From Oscillospiraceae bacterium (GTDB taxonomy: Bacteria > Bacillota > Clostridia > Oscillospirales > Oscillospiraceae), in NCBI GenBank assembly GCA_015067975.1, contig SVLK01000004.1, positions 1 through 64,000 of the forward strand: 64,000 nt of DNA, in the 5' to 3' direction. The notes below the pieces were generated by a model that searched no databases, was not told the origin of the DNA, and saw only the letters and a list, made by a program, of their open reading frames with translations. The translations under genes and the position numbers were made by a program. Shown piece after piece: positions 18,534 to 29,042 of this stretch; the stretch's first letter is position 1, and each line of letters opens with the position of its first letter.

Positions 18534-19445
18534 ATGCTCTGGTACGAGAGTTTGGATGAAACAATTGCAAAGGATCTGCCGGAACTGGAAGTGGCGTGCG
18601 ACGTGCTTATGCAGCGGCATACCTCGTTCCGCATTGGCGGACCTGCGCGGCGTATGGCGTTTCCTGCCAACGCCGAACAGGTGGAAAAGCTGGTGAAACT
18701 TGCCGGAGAATGCGGTGTGCAACCCTTTATTCTGGGAAAGGGCACCAATCTGCTGGTGGCGGACGAGGGACTTGATACGTTGGTGATCAAGCTGGCGGAG
18801 AATATGCATGAGATCCGCCGACTGGATGAAGTGACGCTGGAAGCGGATGCCGGTATTTCGATGGCGCGTCTTGCGGTGTTTGCCCAACAGTTGGGACTGA
18901 GCGGATTGGAATTTGCCCACGGTATCCCCGGTAGCCTTGGAGGCGGCATTTATATGAATGCTGGTGCTTATGGCGGTGAAATGAAGCAGGTAGTGACAGA
19001 AGTAACTGCATTATATGAGGGAAAAGTGCGCGTTTTCTCCGCAGAAGATGCACAGTTTTCCTATCGTCATAGCGTTTTTTGTGATAATGGCGCGGTGGTG
19101 CTGAGCGCAAAGTTCCGTCTTACCCCAGACGATCCGGCATCCATTAAGGCGCGCATGGAGGACTTAATGGGCCGCCGTAAACAGAGCCAGCCGTTGGAGT
19201 ATCCCAGTGCCGGCAGCACCTTCAAGCGGCCCACCGGCTACTATGCAGGCCCGCTGATCGAGCAGGCCGGACTCAAAGGCTTTACGGTAGGCGGAGCACA
19301 GGTCTCGGAGAAGCATGCGGGGTTTGTGATCAATATCGGCGAGGCAACTTGCGCCGATGTGTGTGAACTGATCCGTCAGGTACAGGAGAAAGTACAGAAC
19401 GAGTCCGGCGTACTGCTGGAACCGGAGGTAAAGATCATCCGATAG
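18534..19445 (+). CDS. murB: UDP-N-acetylenolpyruvoylglucosamine reductase
   Basis: HTSFRIGGPARRMAFP, LGKGTNLLVADEG, GIPGSLGGGIYMNAGAYGGEM, YPSAGSTFKRP. Confidence 0.96.
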   Translation: MLWYESLDETIAKDLPELEVACDVLMQRHTSFRIGGPARRMAFPANAEQVEKLVKLAGECGVQPFILGKGTNLLVADEGLDTLVIKLAENMHEIRRLDEVTLEADAGISMARLAVFAQQLGLSGLEFAHGIPGSLGGGIYMNAGAYGGEMKQVVTEVTALYEGKVRVFSAEDAQFSYRHSVFCDNGAVVLSAKFRLTPDDPASIKARMEDLMGRRKQSQPLEYPSAGSTFKRPTGYYAGPLIEQAGLKGFTVGGAQVSEKHAGFVINIGEATCADVCELIRQVQEKVQNESGVLLEPEVKIIR

Positions 19446-19455
19446 GAGCTAAAAA

Positions 19456-20313
19456 ATGGAGATTCTGATCATATCCGGTCTTTCCGGTGGAGGCAAGAGT
19501 AAAGCAGCCTCGTTTTTGGAGGATATCGGATACTATATTGTGGATAATCTGCCGGCGGAGATGATGGCAAAATTCGCTGAATTTTGCGCATCTTCCAGCG
19601 GCCGTTATGACCGCGTAGCACTGGTGTATGACGTACGTGCCGGTGAGCCGTTCAGCCTGCTGATCGGTACACTGGGGCGGATAAAAACCAGCGGCGTGAA
19701 CTGTCGGATGCTGTTTTTGGAAGCGGATACTAAGACGATCATCAACCGCTATAAGGAAACGCGCCGCATGCATCCGTTGGCCGGTAAGGGCCTGAACGTA
19801 GAACAGGCGGTAGAAACGGAGCGGGAAATGCTGCGCCCTGTGCGTGACCACGCCGACTTTATCATTGACTCGACATCTTTTTCCACAGCCAAGCTGCGCA
19901 GCGAACTGCTGAACCTGTTCGGTGATCAGAAAGACCGTGTGGGCTTGCAGGTGAATGTGCTGTCCTTTGGCTTTAAGCACGGTGTGCCGCTGGAAGCCGA
20001 CTTGGTGTTTGATGTGCGTTTCATGCCGAATCCCTATTATGTGGAAGAACTGAAGCGGAAAACCGGTCTGGATAAAGAAGTGCATGATTTTGTCTTCTCA
20101 TTCCAACAGACCCATGATTTTATGGAGCATTTGAAAAAAATGGTGAGTTTCCTGCTACCGTTATATGCAGAGGAAGGAAAGACGGCTTTGGTCATTGCAA
20201 TAGGATGTACCGGCGGACATCACCGCTCGGTGGCTGTTGCTCATAATGTGGCCGCCCATATTGTAAAGGAAGGCTATCCGGTCACGGAGAACCATAGGGA
20301 CATCTCGCGTTAA
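19456..20313 (+). CDS. rapZ: RNase adapter RapZ / YvcJ-like NTPase
   Basis: ISGLSGGGKSKAASFLEDIGYYIVDNLP; AIGCTGGHHRSVAVA. Confidence 0.96.
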   Translation: MEILIISGLSGGGKSKAASFLEDIGYYIVDNLPAEMMAKFAEFCASSSGRYDRVALVYDVRAGEPFSLLIGTLGRIKTSGVNCRMLFLEADTKTIINRYKETRRMHPLAGKGLNVEQAVETEREMLRPVRDHADFIIDSTSFSTAKLRSELLNLFGDQKDRVGLQVNVLSFGFKHGVPLEADLVFDVRFMPNPYYVEELKRKTGLDKEVHDFVFSFQQTHDFMEHLKKMVSFLLPLYAEEGKTALVIAIGCTGGHHRSVAVAHNVAAHIVKEGYPVTENHRDISR

Positions 20314-20324
20314 AGGAGGGTGCC

Positions 20325-21371
20325 ATGGAGTACGTATATCATGTAGCGCCAGAACACGGTCCGCGCGTTGTAGCGATTGGCGGCGGAACGGGGCTTTCTA
20401 CGTTGCTGCGTGGATTAAAGCTTTATACAAAGCAGATCACGGCTATCGTCACAGTAGCCGATGACGGCGGCGGCAGCGGTGTGCTGCGGCAGGATCTTGG
20501 TATGCCGCCTCCCGGCGATATTCGCCACTGCATGGAGTCGCTGGCCAATGTAGAACCTTTGATGGCCCAGCTACTGCAGTACCGCTTTAGCGAAGGCGGG
20601 CTTGCAGGACAGAGCTTCGGCAACTTGCTGCTGGCAGCACTCAATGGAATCTTGCCTACTTTCGACCAAGCGGTGGAAGGGATGAGCCAGGTACTGGCGA
20701 TTACCGGGCGGATTCTTCCGGTGACTACGGAAAATGTGCAGCTGAAAGCGGAATTTGAAAATGGCACCAGCGTAGTGGGGGAGTCCGTGATCGGTGAGTT
20801 CAAAAAAGAGCAGAACTGCCGGATCAGGCAGGTACGCCTTCTGCCGGACACGGCTATGGCACTTCCTGCGGCCATAGAGGCCATTAAAAAGGCTGAGATG
20901 ATCATTTTTGCTCCCGGCAGCTTGTACACCAGTATTATTCCTAACTTACTTGTAAATGGAATCGTGGAGGCAATACGGCGCAGCGACGCACTGAAAGTCT
21001 ATGCTTGTAACATCATGACCCAGGAGGGAGAAACGGAAGGATACACGGTTTCGGATCATATCCATGCTTTGTTTCAACACTCCTACGAAGGACTGTTCCA
21101 CCTGTGTCTGACGAATAATGGGATGCTGCCGCAGGCGATAATGCAAAAATATCAGCAAACCGGTGCAGAAGTGATATTCTGCGACAAAGAAGCCTGCGAG
21201 GCGCTGGGCGTAGAGATCATCAGCCGCGCTGTTGCCACGGTGGATAACGGCCGCGTGCGCCACAATCCCGGTCATCTGGCCCGGGAACTGATGGCGCTGC
21301 ATGCCGAGCGAACGATTCGCGTGGCCGGTGCCAGTAAGAAACAGATTCCGAGATATCGAAGAGAGAACTGA
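20325..21371 (+). CDS. yvcK: YvcK/GlmR-family gluconeogenesis factor
   Basis: VVAIGGGTGLSTLLRGLKLYTKQITAIVTVADDGGGSG. Confidence 0.95.
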   Translation: MEYVYHVAPEHGPRVVAIGGGTGLSTLLRGLKLYTKQITAIVTVADDGGGSGVLRQDLGMPPPGDIRHCMESLANVEPLMAQLLQYRFSEGGLAGQSFGNLLLAALNGILPTFDQAVEGMSQVLAITGRILPVTTENVQLKAEFENGTSVVGESVIGEFKKEQNCRIRQVRLLPDTAMALPAAIEAIKKAEMIIFAPGSLYTSIIPNLLVNGIVEAIRRSDALKVYACNIMTQEGETEGYTVSDHIHALFQHSYEGLFHLCLTNNGMLPQAIMQKYQQTGAEVIFCDKEACEALGVEIISRAVATVDNGRVRHNPGHLARELMALHAERTIRVAGASKKQIPRYRREN

Positions 21372-21385
21372 GGGGAGGGAACGGC

Positions 21386-22294
21386 TTGCAGTCCTTTGCA
21401 TTCAAGGCAAAAAGTGAACTGTGCCGCGCCAGTGTGCAGCATGCCTGCTGCGCCAAAGCGGAAGCTTATGGCGTGCTGTTGTACTGCAATACATTTAATA
21501 ACCGTGAAGTGAGGATCATTACGGAAAATCCGGAGTTTGCCATGCGTTTGCCCCGCCTGTTTCGTCGTGCCTTTGATCTGAAATTTGACCGGCTGCCGGA
21601 AGGGGATAATCCCGGAGGAAAGCTGGTATTTCAAATCACAGAACCGGACAAGCTGGAGATGATCGTTAACCAGTTGGGATACGACTTACGGCAGAATCTG
21701 GTGTTGCATGTGAATTTTGGCTTATTAGAAGATGAGTGCTGCCGGACATCATTCCTGCGCGGAGCCTTTTTGGCCGGTGGCAGTGTGACGGATCCGGAAA
21801 AGCGCTATCATATGGAGCTGGCTACATCCCATGCGCAGGCGAGCCGGGAAACCTCGGCTTTGCTAACAGAGATGGGGTTTGTGCCGCGCAGCGTCATGCG
21901 CGGTGGGAACAGCGTGATCTATTTTAAACAATGCGAGCATATTGAAGATCTGCTGACGACGATCGGTGCGCCGGGGTCGGCAGTAGAGATCATGACCACG
22001 AAGCTGGACAAGGAAATCCGCAACGACGCTAACCGCGCCATGAACTGTGATATGGCCAATGTGAATAAGACACTGGATGCGGCCATGGAACAGTGCCAGG
22101 CTATTGAACAGCTGCGCGAGGCAGGAAAACTGGAACTGATGCCGGAGAAAATCAAACAGACAGCATTACTACGTCTGGAATATCCGGAATTGTCGCTGGT
22201 CCAGTTGGCAGAACGCTGCGATCCGCCGGTGACTAAATCCTGCATTAATCACAGAATGAGACAAATTATGAAAACAGCGAGGGAATTATCATGA
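21386..22294 (+). CDS. whiA: DNA-binding protein WhiA
   Basis: SFAFKAKSELCR.., CCRTSFLRGAFLAGGSVTDPEKRYHME; follows yvcK. Confidence 0.95.
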   Translation: MQSFAFKAKSELCRASVQHACCAKAEAYGVLLYCNTFNNREVRIITENPEFAMRLPRLFRRAFDLKFDRLPEGDNPGGKLVFQITEPDKLEMIVNQLGYDLRQNLVLHVNFGLLEDECCRTSFLRGAFLAGGSVTDPEKRYHMELATSHAQASRETSALLTEMGFVPRSVMRGGNSVIYFKQCEHIEDLLTTIGAPGSAVEIMTTKLDKEIRNDANRAMNCDMANVNKTLDAAMEQCQAIEQLREAGKLELMPEKIKQTALLRLEYPELSLVQLAERCDPPVTKSCINHRMRQIMKTARELS

Positions 22295-22743
22295 CGAAGA
22301 TGGAACGCTGCCGTGTGGCAATGGAATATCATGAGAAAGGCTTTAACTGCGCACAGAGCGTGCTGGAGGCATACAGAGATATGGTGGGCTTGACCCGAGA
22401 ACAGTGCCTTGGCGTTGCCACGGGTTTGGGCGGAGGTTTCCGTACCGGCGGGATCTGCGGCGCTGCCAGCGGTGCAGTATTGGTACTGGGTTTGCTGTAT
22501 CCTCATGCCACGGAGAATGATCCGGAGCGAAAGGCTTATACAGCTAAGCTGACCAAGGAGCTTCTGCGCCGCTTTACAGAGCAGTTTAACGGCCTTCTGA
22601 ACTGCCGTGAATTGCTGCAGGACAAGACCTTGCCTAAGCGAGAAGAAGTTACGGCGCTGGGAAGCGAAAAGCACTGCAACAATATGATCATTTCTGCAGT
22701 AGCAATCTTGTACGATTATTTGGAAGAACTGAAAGAGGAGTAA
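22291..22743 (+). CDS. C-GCAxxG-C-C family (putative redox) protein
   Basis: GFNCAQSV...GLGGGFRTGGICGAASGAVLVLG...LNCRELL...EKHCNNMI. Confidence 0.88.
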   Translation: MTKMERCRVAMEYHEKGFNCAQSVLEAYRDMVGLTREQCLGVATGLGGGFRTGGICGAASGAVLVLGLLYPHATENDPERKAYTAKLTKELLRRFTEQFNGLLNCRELLQDKTLPKREEVTALGSEKHCNNMIISAVAILYDYLEELKEE

Positions 22744-22747
22744 GGCT

Positions 22748-25700
22748 ATGTCCTTTGCGCATCTGCATGTTCATACGGAATACAGCCTGCTGGACGGTGC
22801 GTGCCGTATCCGCGATCTTGCCAAGCGGGTAAAGGAACTGGGACAGACGGCAGTGGCTATTACAGATCACGGCGTGATGTACGGCGCGATCGACTTTTAT
22901 CGCGCCTGCAAGGCAGAGGGAATTCACCCTGTCATTGGCTGCGAAGTGTATGTTGCTGCCCGCAGCCGCTTTGACAAGATCCATGAGTTTGATGCTGAGT
23001 CCCGCCATCTTGTATTGCTGTGCCGTAACGAAACGGGCTATCGCAACCTATCCTATATGGTCAGCCAGGCATATGTGGAAGGCTTTTATATTAAGCCGCG
23101 CATTGACCTGGAGCTTTTGCGCGCCCATTCCGAGGGACTGATCGGTTTGTCCGCCTGCCTTGCCGGCGAGATTCCCAAGCAGATCATGAACGGCAACTAT
23201 GATGCGGCTAAGGAGCATGCACTGCTGATGCAGCAGATCCTGGGCGAAGGAAACTTCTATCTGGAACTGCAGGATCACGGGATCCAGAACCAGCAAGAAG
23301 TCAATCGCGCTCTACTGCGTATCCATCAGGAGACCGGCATTCCATTGGTGGCCACTAATGATGCGCACTATCTGCGCAAAGAAGATGCGGAGAGCCACGA
23401 TGTGCTGCTTTGCATCCAGACGGGAAAAACGGTAGATGATACCAACCGTATGCGTTATGAGCCGCAAAACTTCTATCTGCGTTCTACGGAGGAGATGGAG
23501 GAGCTCTTTTCCGGATATCCGGATGCCATTGAGAACACGCAGCGCATTGCGGAGCGCTGTAAGTTTGATTTTACATTCGGCAAGTATCACTTGCCGGAAT
23601 TCAAGCTGCCGCCCGGTTATGACTCACCGACCTATCTGCGCAAACTGTGTGAGCAGGGCTTTATCGAGCGGTATGGCACGCAGAAAGAAAACTACCGCCA
23701 GCAGCTGGAATATGAAATGGACATGATCAACCAGATGGGTTTTACCGACTATTTCCTGATCGTGTCTGATTTCGTGCGCTATGCCAAGAGTAAAGGAATC
23801 CCTGTAGGTCCCGGCCGTGGCAGTGCGGCGGGCAGTATGGTGTCGTACTGCCTGTATATCACCGATATTGATCCCATGGAGTACAGCCTGTATTTCGAGC
23901 GCTTTTTGAACCCGGAGCGTGTGTCCATGCCCGATATCGACATGGACTTCGGTGATACGCGCCGCGGTGAAGTGGTGGATTACGTGCGCCGCAAGTATGG
24001 AGACGATCATGTGGCACAGATCGTGACCTTTGGCACGATGGCGGCTCGCGGCGCGATCCGCGATGTAGGCCGTGTGCTGAATATTCCCTACGCCGAGGTG
24101 GATGCTGTAGCTAAGCTAGTGCCGGCTACGCTGCATATCACACTGGACGATGCGCTGCGTTTGTCCAAGCAGCTGGCGGATCTCTATGAGGCGGATGAAA
24201 AGGTACGCCGCTTGATCGATATGGCTCGGGCAGTGGAAGGCATGCCGCGCCATGCCTCGACCCATGCAGCCGGTGTGGTGATTACCAAGCGACCTGTCTA
24301 CGAATATGTGCCGCTGGCACGCAACGACGAGTCTATCGTCTGTCAGTATACGATGGTGACGCTGGAAGAGCTGGGCTTGCTGAAAATGGACTTCCTGGGC
24401 CTGCGTAACCTGACGGTATTGGACGATGCGGTGAAGATGGTGCAGGAAAATGCACCGGAGTTCACGCTGGAGTCTATTCCTATGGATGACCCAGATGTAT
24501 TTGATATGCTGACCCATGGCCGTACTTCCGGCGTGTTCCAGATGGAGTCCACCGGTATGACCGGCGTGTGTTTAGGCCTCAAGCCTCACAATATTGAAGA
24601 TATTACCGCGATTATTGCGCTCTACCGTCCCGGCCCCATGGAATCTATTCCAAGGTTTATTGCCTGCAAGCATGATCCCAAGTTGATTTCTTATAAGCAT
24701 CCTTCGCTGGAGCCGATTCTGTCCGTGACTTACGGATGTATCGTCTATCAGGAGCAGGTGATTGAGATCTTCCGCAAATTGGGTGGATATTCACTGGGAC
24801 AGGCGGATATGGTGCGCCGCGCGATCTCCAAAAAGAAGGCAAAGGAGATCGAGAAGGAGCGCCACTCCTTTGTGCACGGTGACAAGGAAAGAGGCATTAC
24901 AGGCTGTATCGCCAACGGAATTTCGGAGGCAACGGCGGAAGCTATCTATGACGAAATCTACGATTTTGCCAACTACGCTTTTAACAAAGCGCACGCCGTC
25001 AGCTACGCGGTGGTGGCCTATCAGACCGCCTATTTTAAGTGTCACTATCCCCGCGAATACATGGCGGCGCTGCTGACCAGCGTGCTGGATAACTCCGACA
25101 AGGTGGCGGAGTACATTGCTGAGTGTCGGGATTGTTCCATTGCGCTGCTGCCGCCGGATGTGAACCGCTCCTTTGACCGCTTTACGGTGGAAGAGGATGG
25201 CATTCGCTTTGGGCTTGTCGCTATTAAGAACATTGGTCGCGGCTTCATCCAGTCAGTAGTGCGTGAGCGGGAACAGGGAGGGCTGTTTACCTCGTTCCAG
25301 GACTTCTGCGAGCGTATGTTCGACTGCGGTGATATGAATAAGCGGGCGGTGGAAAACCTGATCCGCAGCGGCGCATTCGATTCACTGGGTGCACGCCGCT
25401 CGCAGCTGATCGCTGTATATGAAAAGGTACTGGATGCTATTGCCTCCAGCCGCCGCCAGAATGTGGAAGGTCAGTTGGACTTCTTCGGTATGGTATCTTC
25501 CGGCAATAGCGGCAGTTCTCACATCGACCTTCCGAACGTTCCCGAATATACGGTGACGGAGCGTCTGTTCATGGAAAAAGAGACGACCGGTCTCTATCTG
25601 TCCGGCCATCCTATGAACGACTACCGGGATGCTGCACGAAAGGCCGGTGCTGCGTCGATCCACGCAGTTTTGGAGGATTTTGCTGCCGAAGACGGGCCGC

Positions 25701-26224
25701 GCCGCTTTGCTGATGGCCAGAATATTACGATTGCCGGTGTAGTTACCTCCAGTAAGACACGTACTACCAGAAACAATTCACTGATGGCTTATGTGATGGT
25801 GGAAGATGAACTGGCCAGTATGGAGCTTCTGTGCTTCAGCCGCGTGATCGACCAATGCGGCAGCTACATGCAGGTCAATACGCCGGTGCTGGTGAAAGGG
25901 CGGCTGTCTGTACGGGATGAAAAACCTCCGCAGATCATGTGTGATTCCATCTATCCTCTGCACCAGGAACTGCCAGATTTACGCGTAAAGCCGAAAGTTT
26001 CTGCACAAAAAGAAGGAGCTACGATTTATTTGCGCGTGCCGAGCGTAGATAGCGATGTATTCCGGCACATCAAGTTGGTGATGACCATGTTCGAAGGAGA
26101 CACACCACTGAAGATCCGCGTAGCAGATACCGGAAAGCTGCTGGGTGCCAAATGTCTCAACCATCCGGCATTCATTGAAGAATGTGAAGAGTGGCTGGGA
26201 AAAGAGAACGTTGTAGTGAAATAA
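22748..26224 (+). CDS. dnaE: DNA polymerase III subunit alpha
   Basis: PHP N-terminus FAHLHVHTEYSLLDGA; PGRGSAAGSMVSYCL; PDIDMDFGDTRR; 1158 aa. Confidence 0.97.
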   Translation: MSFAHLHVHTEYSLLDGACRIRDLAKRVKELGQTAVAITDHGVMYGAIDFYRACKAEGIHPVIGCEVYVAARSRFDKIHEFDAESRHLVLLCRNETGYRNLSYMVSQAYVEGFYIKPRIDLELLRAHSEGLIGLSACLAGEIPKQIMNGNYDAAKEHALLMQQILGEGNFYLELQDHGIQNQQEVNRALLRIHQETGIPLVATNDAHYLRKEDAESHDVLLCIQTGKTVDDTNRMRYEPQNFYLRSTEEMEELFSGYPDAIENTQRIAERCKFDFTFGKYHLPEFKLPPGYDSPTYLRKLCEQGFIERYGTQKENYRQQLEYEMDMINQMGFTDYFLIVSDFVRYAKSKGIPVGPGRGSAAGSMVSYCLYITDIDPMEYSLYFERFLNPERVSMPDIDMDFGDTRRGEVVDYVRRKYGDDHVAQIVTFGTMAARGAIRDVGRVLNIPYAEVDAVAKLVPATLHITLDDALRLSKQLADLYEADEKVRRLIDMARAVEGMPRHASTHAAGVVITKRPVYEYVPLARNDESIVCQYTMVTLEELGLLKMDFLGLRNLTVLDDAVKMVQENAPEFTLESIPMDDPDVFDMLTHGRTSGVFQMESTGMTGVCLGLKPHNIEDITAIIALYRPGPMESIPRFIACKHDPKLISYKHPSLEPILSVTYGCIVYQEQVIEIFRKLGGYSLGQADMVRRAISKKKAKEIEKERHSFVHGDKERGITGCIANGISEATAEAIYDEIYDFANYAFNKAHAVSYAVVAYQTAYFKCHYPREYMAALLTSVLDNSDKVAEYIAECRDCSIALLPPDVNRSFDRFTVEEDGIRFGLVAIKNIGRGFIQSVVREREQGGLFTSFQDFCERMFDCGDMNKRAVENLIRSGAFDSLGARRSQLIAVYEKVLDAIASSRRQNVEGQLDFFGMVSSGNSGSSHIDLPNVPEYTVTERLFMEKETTGLYLSGHPMNDYRDAARKAGAASIHAVLEDFAAEDGPRRFADGQNITIAGVVTSSKTRTTRNNSLMAYVMVEDELASMELLCFSRVIDQCGSYMQVNTPVLVKGRLSVRDEKPPQIMCDSIYPLHQELPDLRVKPKVSAQKEGATIYLRVPSVDSDVFRHIKLVMTMFEGDTPLKIRVADTGKLLGAKCLNHPAFIEECEEWLGKENVVVK

Positions 26225-26260
26225 GAAAAAAAGGACGCAGCCATGGCTGCGTCCTTTTTC
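26225..26260. terminator. Bidirectional terminator between convergent genes
   Basis: AAAAAAAGGACGCAGCCATGGCTGCGTCCTTTTT. Confidence 0.9.
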
Positions 26261-26263
26261 TGC

Positions 26264-27100
26264 TTATTTGCAGGAACAGTAATTTTTGGTACTGATATAA
26301 TCCTTGGGCATTTCCACAGAGTTGGGCGGGAAGAACTCGCTGACAGGGAAGGCAACGCTGCGGAACAGACCGCAGGGATCCTGCTGATCGTCATCGCAGC
26401 ATTCTGTCTGGGGAATACAGTAGTCGTAGACCGGGATCAACAGCTGCGTATCGCGCTCCAGCCGTACCAGTGTAAACTGGCCCAAGGTAACGTAATAACG
26501 GCGGGAAGAGCAGTTATCGAATACCAGATCCTGTGCAAAGCACTGGGCAATGCAGGCAGGGATCTCTGTGAGTGAACACTCGCACTGGCAAGGATTGCAG
26601 CACTCGGCAATCCGCGTATCCAGCACAATGGGATCGACGGCCTCTACCACGGCGGTGGGAAGGTTGGTGCTCATGCGGGCCGGAATATCCAACTCATCAA
26701 AGGCAGTTTGGGAAGTGAAGATTTTGGCACTACCCTCGCTGCCAAAGAGGATGCAGCGTTTGTCGAATACGCAAAGACCTTCGGCCTCGGTATAGCGTGG
26801 TGTACCGGCTGCGACTTGCAGCGTGACACGGTAGAAAAAGCGCATATCCACCGAATAGAAACCACGATTGAAGGTGACAGGTTCCACGTCCGTGTAGACG
26901 TACAACAGCTCTGCCGTACCGCCGCGGATCATCTGGCAGCCGCTGAGTACCTGTGCGGCTGCTGTGGTGGGATAGAAACGCAGATCTTCGATGCAGTCTT
27001 TATCGCGGCAGCTGTCGAAGATCTTTTTGGTATGAATACAGACGGACTCGCGTACCTCGCTCAAATCGCAGACCGGGCCCGGCATTCCGTTTTCAGCCAT
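26264..27100 (-). CDS. Cys-rich protein, candidate spore coat/exosporium component
   Basis: 278 aa with about 20 Cys including CNPCQCECS and ECCDDDQQDPCG and KNYCSCK tail; resembles conserved clostridial Cys-rich proteins beginning VCIHTKKIFDSCRDKDCIEDLR. Confidence 0.55.
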   Translation of the reverse strand: MAENGMPGPVCDLSEVRESVCIHTKKIFDSCRDKDCIEDLRFYPTTAAAQVLSGCQMIRGGTAELLYVYTDVEPVTFNRGFYSVDMRFFYRVTLQVAAGTPRYTEAEGLCVFDKRCILFGSEGSAKIFTSQTAFDELDIPARMSTNLPTAVVEAVDPIVLDTRIAECCNPCQCECSLTEIPACIAQCFAQDLVFDNCSSRRYYVTLGQFTLVRLERDTQLLIPVYDYCIPQTECCDDDQQDPCGLFRSVAFPVSEFFPPNSVEMPKDYISTKNYCSCK

Positions 27101-27217
27101 AGAAAAACCTCCTAATAAGTAGTGAAAGAAGATTCTTTCACTCCAGTGTATGCAGAAGGTGAGAGGAAGTGAAAAGGCGGCAGATTCATCTGCCGCCCAT
27201 AAAAGATATGAGATTGA

Positions 27218-28267
27218 TCAGGACATGGTCACGACGTCTTCTTTATCAATGACGCAGACATAGGAGTTGCCAATGCCCAGAGAGAAGTGAGTACCGTCTG
27301 CCAGCGTATAGGTGAAAGGATCTTCCATGGTTTCCTTATGCCACATGATCGGAATCGCCTTACCGCCGCAGATATAGGTGCCTTCGCCGCTGCCCCAGAT
27401 TTCCGCTACCATATGGCCGGCAGCATCGCCGTTGCGATAGATCTCGGTACGCAGGATCAACAGGTTGACAATGCTCAGCTGCTCGCCAGTATTGCCGTCC
27501 ACATGCTGTGTATCATACTGGCCTACCAGATAGCGGCCGGTAGCAGGATCGTAGTCAAAGGTACCGGTCTTATAGTCGGAGAAACGAACAGTAACATTGG
27601 TGGCCTTAGTATCGCTGTAGGGTGTACCGTCCTCCACGTACGTGAAGGGATACTCATAACCTTCGGAGTGCAGCAGGCTCCAACCATAGTTGGTAATAGT
27701 GGAGGAGATGCGCTCACCACTGGTCATCAGAGTATGTTCAAATGCCATGGTCTTTCTGCGCTCCTTGTCGCGCCAGAAAACATCGAAGTCGATTTCGTCG
27801 AAATCGTCGATGGGCAGATCGTAGAGCATGTAGTATGCTTCATCACTGCCGCCGGCATGGACATAGATCGCCTCCATACCCATAACGGTTTCAATATAGT
27901 AAGGGCGGGCGCTGCGCACAGAACCAATGGTGCCTACGTTTCGCACATCGTGGAAAACACCCATCAGACGGGTCACGTCCCACTCTACCACGAATTCGAA
28001 GATAATGTCACAATCCTGCAGGCCGTGCTGAGGCATAGCATAGTGGATATTATTGAGCATGACAGCCACAGGACGGTTATTGACCGTAGAGGGATCGTCC
28101 AAAGGCTCGCCGGTCAGAGGATTACGGGCTACTTCGGGTTCGGGCTGGGGAATATCTGTAATCACCAGTTTCAGCTGTTCTTCCGTAAGCTCCGGATTCT
28201 TGTAGCCGCAGGCACAGCAGGAGAGAACCATCAGCAGTGCCAACAGCAGAATGAGTGTTTTTTTCAT
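27218..28267 (-). CDS. DUF3048 (YerB-like) lipoprotein
   Basis: Lipobox VLSCCAC; RPVAVMLNNIHYAMPQHGLQDCDIIFE...RLMGVFHD...IGSVRSARPY. Confidence 0.88.
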   Translation of the reverse strand: MKKTLILLLALLMVLSCCACGYKNPELTEEQLKLVITDIPQPEPEVARNPLTGEPLDDPSTVNNRPVAVMLNNIHYAMPQHGLQDCDIIFEFVVEWDVTRLMGVFHDVRNVGTIGSVRSARPYYIETVMGMEAIYVHAGGSDEAYYMLYDLPIDDFDEIDFDVFWRDKERRKTMAFEHTLMTSGERISSTITNYGWSLLHSEGYEYPFTYVEDGTPYSDTKATNVTVRFSDYKTGTFDYDPATGRYLVGQYDTQHVDGNTGEQLSIVNLLILRTEIYRNGDAAGHMVAEIWGSGEGTYICGGKAIPIMWHKETMEDPFTYTLADGTHFSLGIGNSYVCVIDKEDVVTMS

Positions 28268-28415
28268 ATATATCGACTCCTTTTGTAGAAATCCTCTCGT
28301 AAGCATAGCAGATATACACGATAAAAGCAATTGTATGAAGAAGAATTTTTCCAAATAGGAACTGTACAAAAGACCGTTTTTTTCTTATAATAGATAAAAA
28401 GTGAGGTGAGCGCCC

Positions 28416-28940
28416 GTGGGTGTGGGGTTTATTCGTGATAAGCTGGAGATCAAGTTTTTAATTTTGTATATTGCCGCCCGTGTTTCCGAGCCGCTGCCGC
28501 TGGACGGTATGCAGGAACTGACTATGTGTGATGACGGCATTGATTATTTTGAATTTTCGGAATGCCTGAACGATTTGGTGAAGACGGAGCATCTCCGCTT
28601 GACGGAGGATGGCCGCTATGGTATTACCACCAAAGGGCTGCGTAACAGCGAGATCTGTGAGTCCAGCCTTCCATATTCTGTGCGGATCAGGACGGATAAG
28701 AATATCGCCGCATATAACAAAATGATTCTGCGCCGTAATCAGGTGCAGAGCCGTGTACTGCAGCGGGAGAACGGGACGTTTACCGTGGAACTGCTGCTGC
28801 GTGACGATGTGGACAGCGTGATGAAATTGGAACTGATGGTAGCCACGGAAGAAATGGCTCGCGACTTGGCAGACCGTTTCAAGAAAAATCCGGAGCAAAT
28901 GTATGGCCGCATGCTACAGGCGCTCTACGGAGATAGGTAG
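28416..28940 (+). CDS. DUF4364 family protein
   Basis: FIRDKLEIKFLILYIAARVSEPL..ELTMCDDGIDYFEFSECLNDLVKTEHL. Confidence 0.85.
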   Translation: MGVGFIRDKLEIKFLILYIAARVSEPLPLDGMQELTMCDDGIDYFEFSECLNDLVKTEHLRLTEDGRYGITTKGLRNSEICESSLPYSVRIRTDKNIAAYNKMILRRNQVQSRVLQRENGTFTVELLLRDDVDSVMKLELMVATEEMARDLADRFKKNPEQMYGRMLQALYGDR

Positions 28941-28954
28941 TATTGATACAGGGA

Positions 28955-28986
28955 GTACCCGACACTTCGGTGTCGGGTACTTTTTT
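28955..28986 (+). terminator. Intrinsic terminator
   Basis: GTACCCGACA-cttcgg-TGTCGGGTAC-TTTTTT. Confidence 0.92.
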
Positions 28987-29042
28987 GCATATTATCGGAC
29001 GAGTAGTCATAAAGTTGGGTAACGGACTAAGGAGGAGATGCT

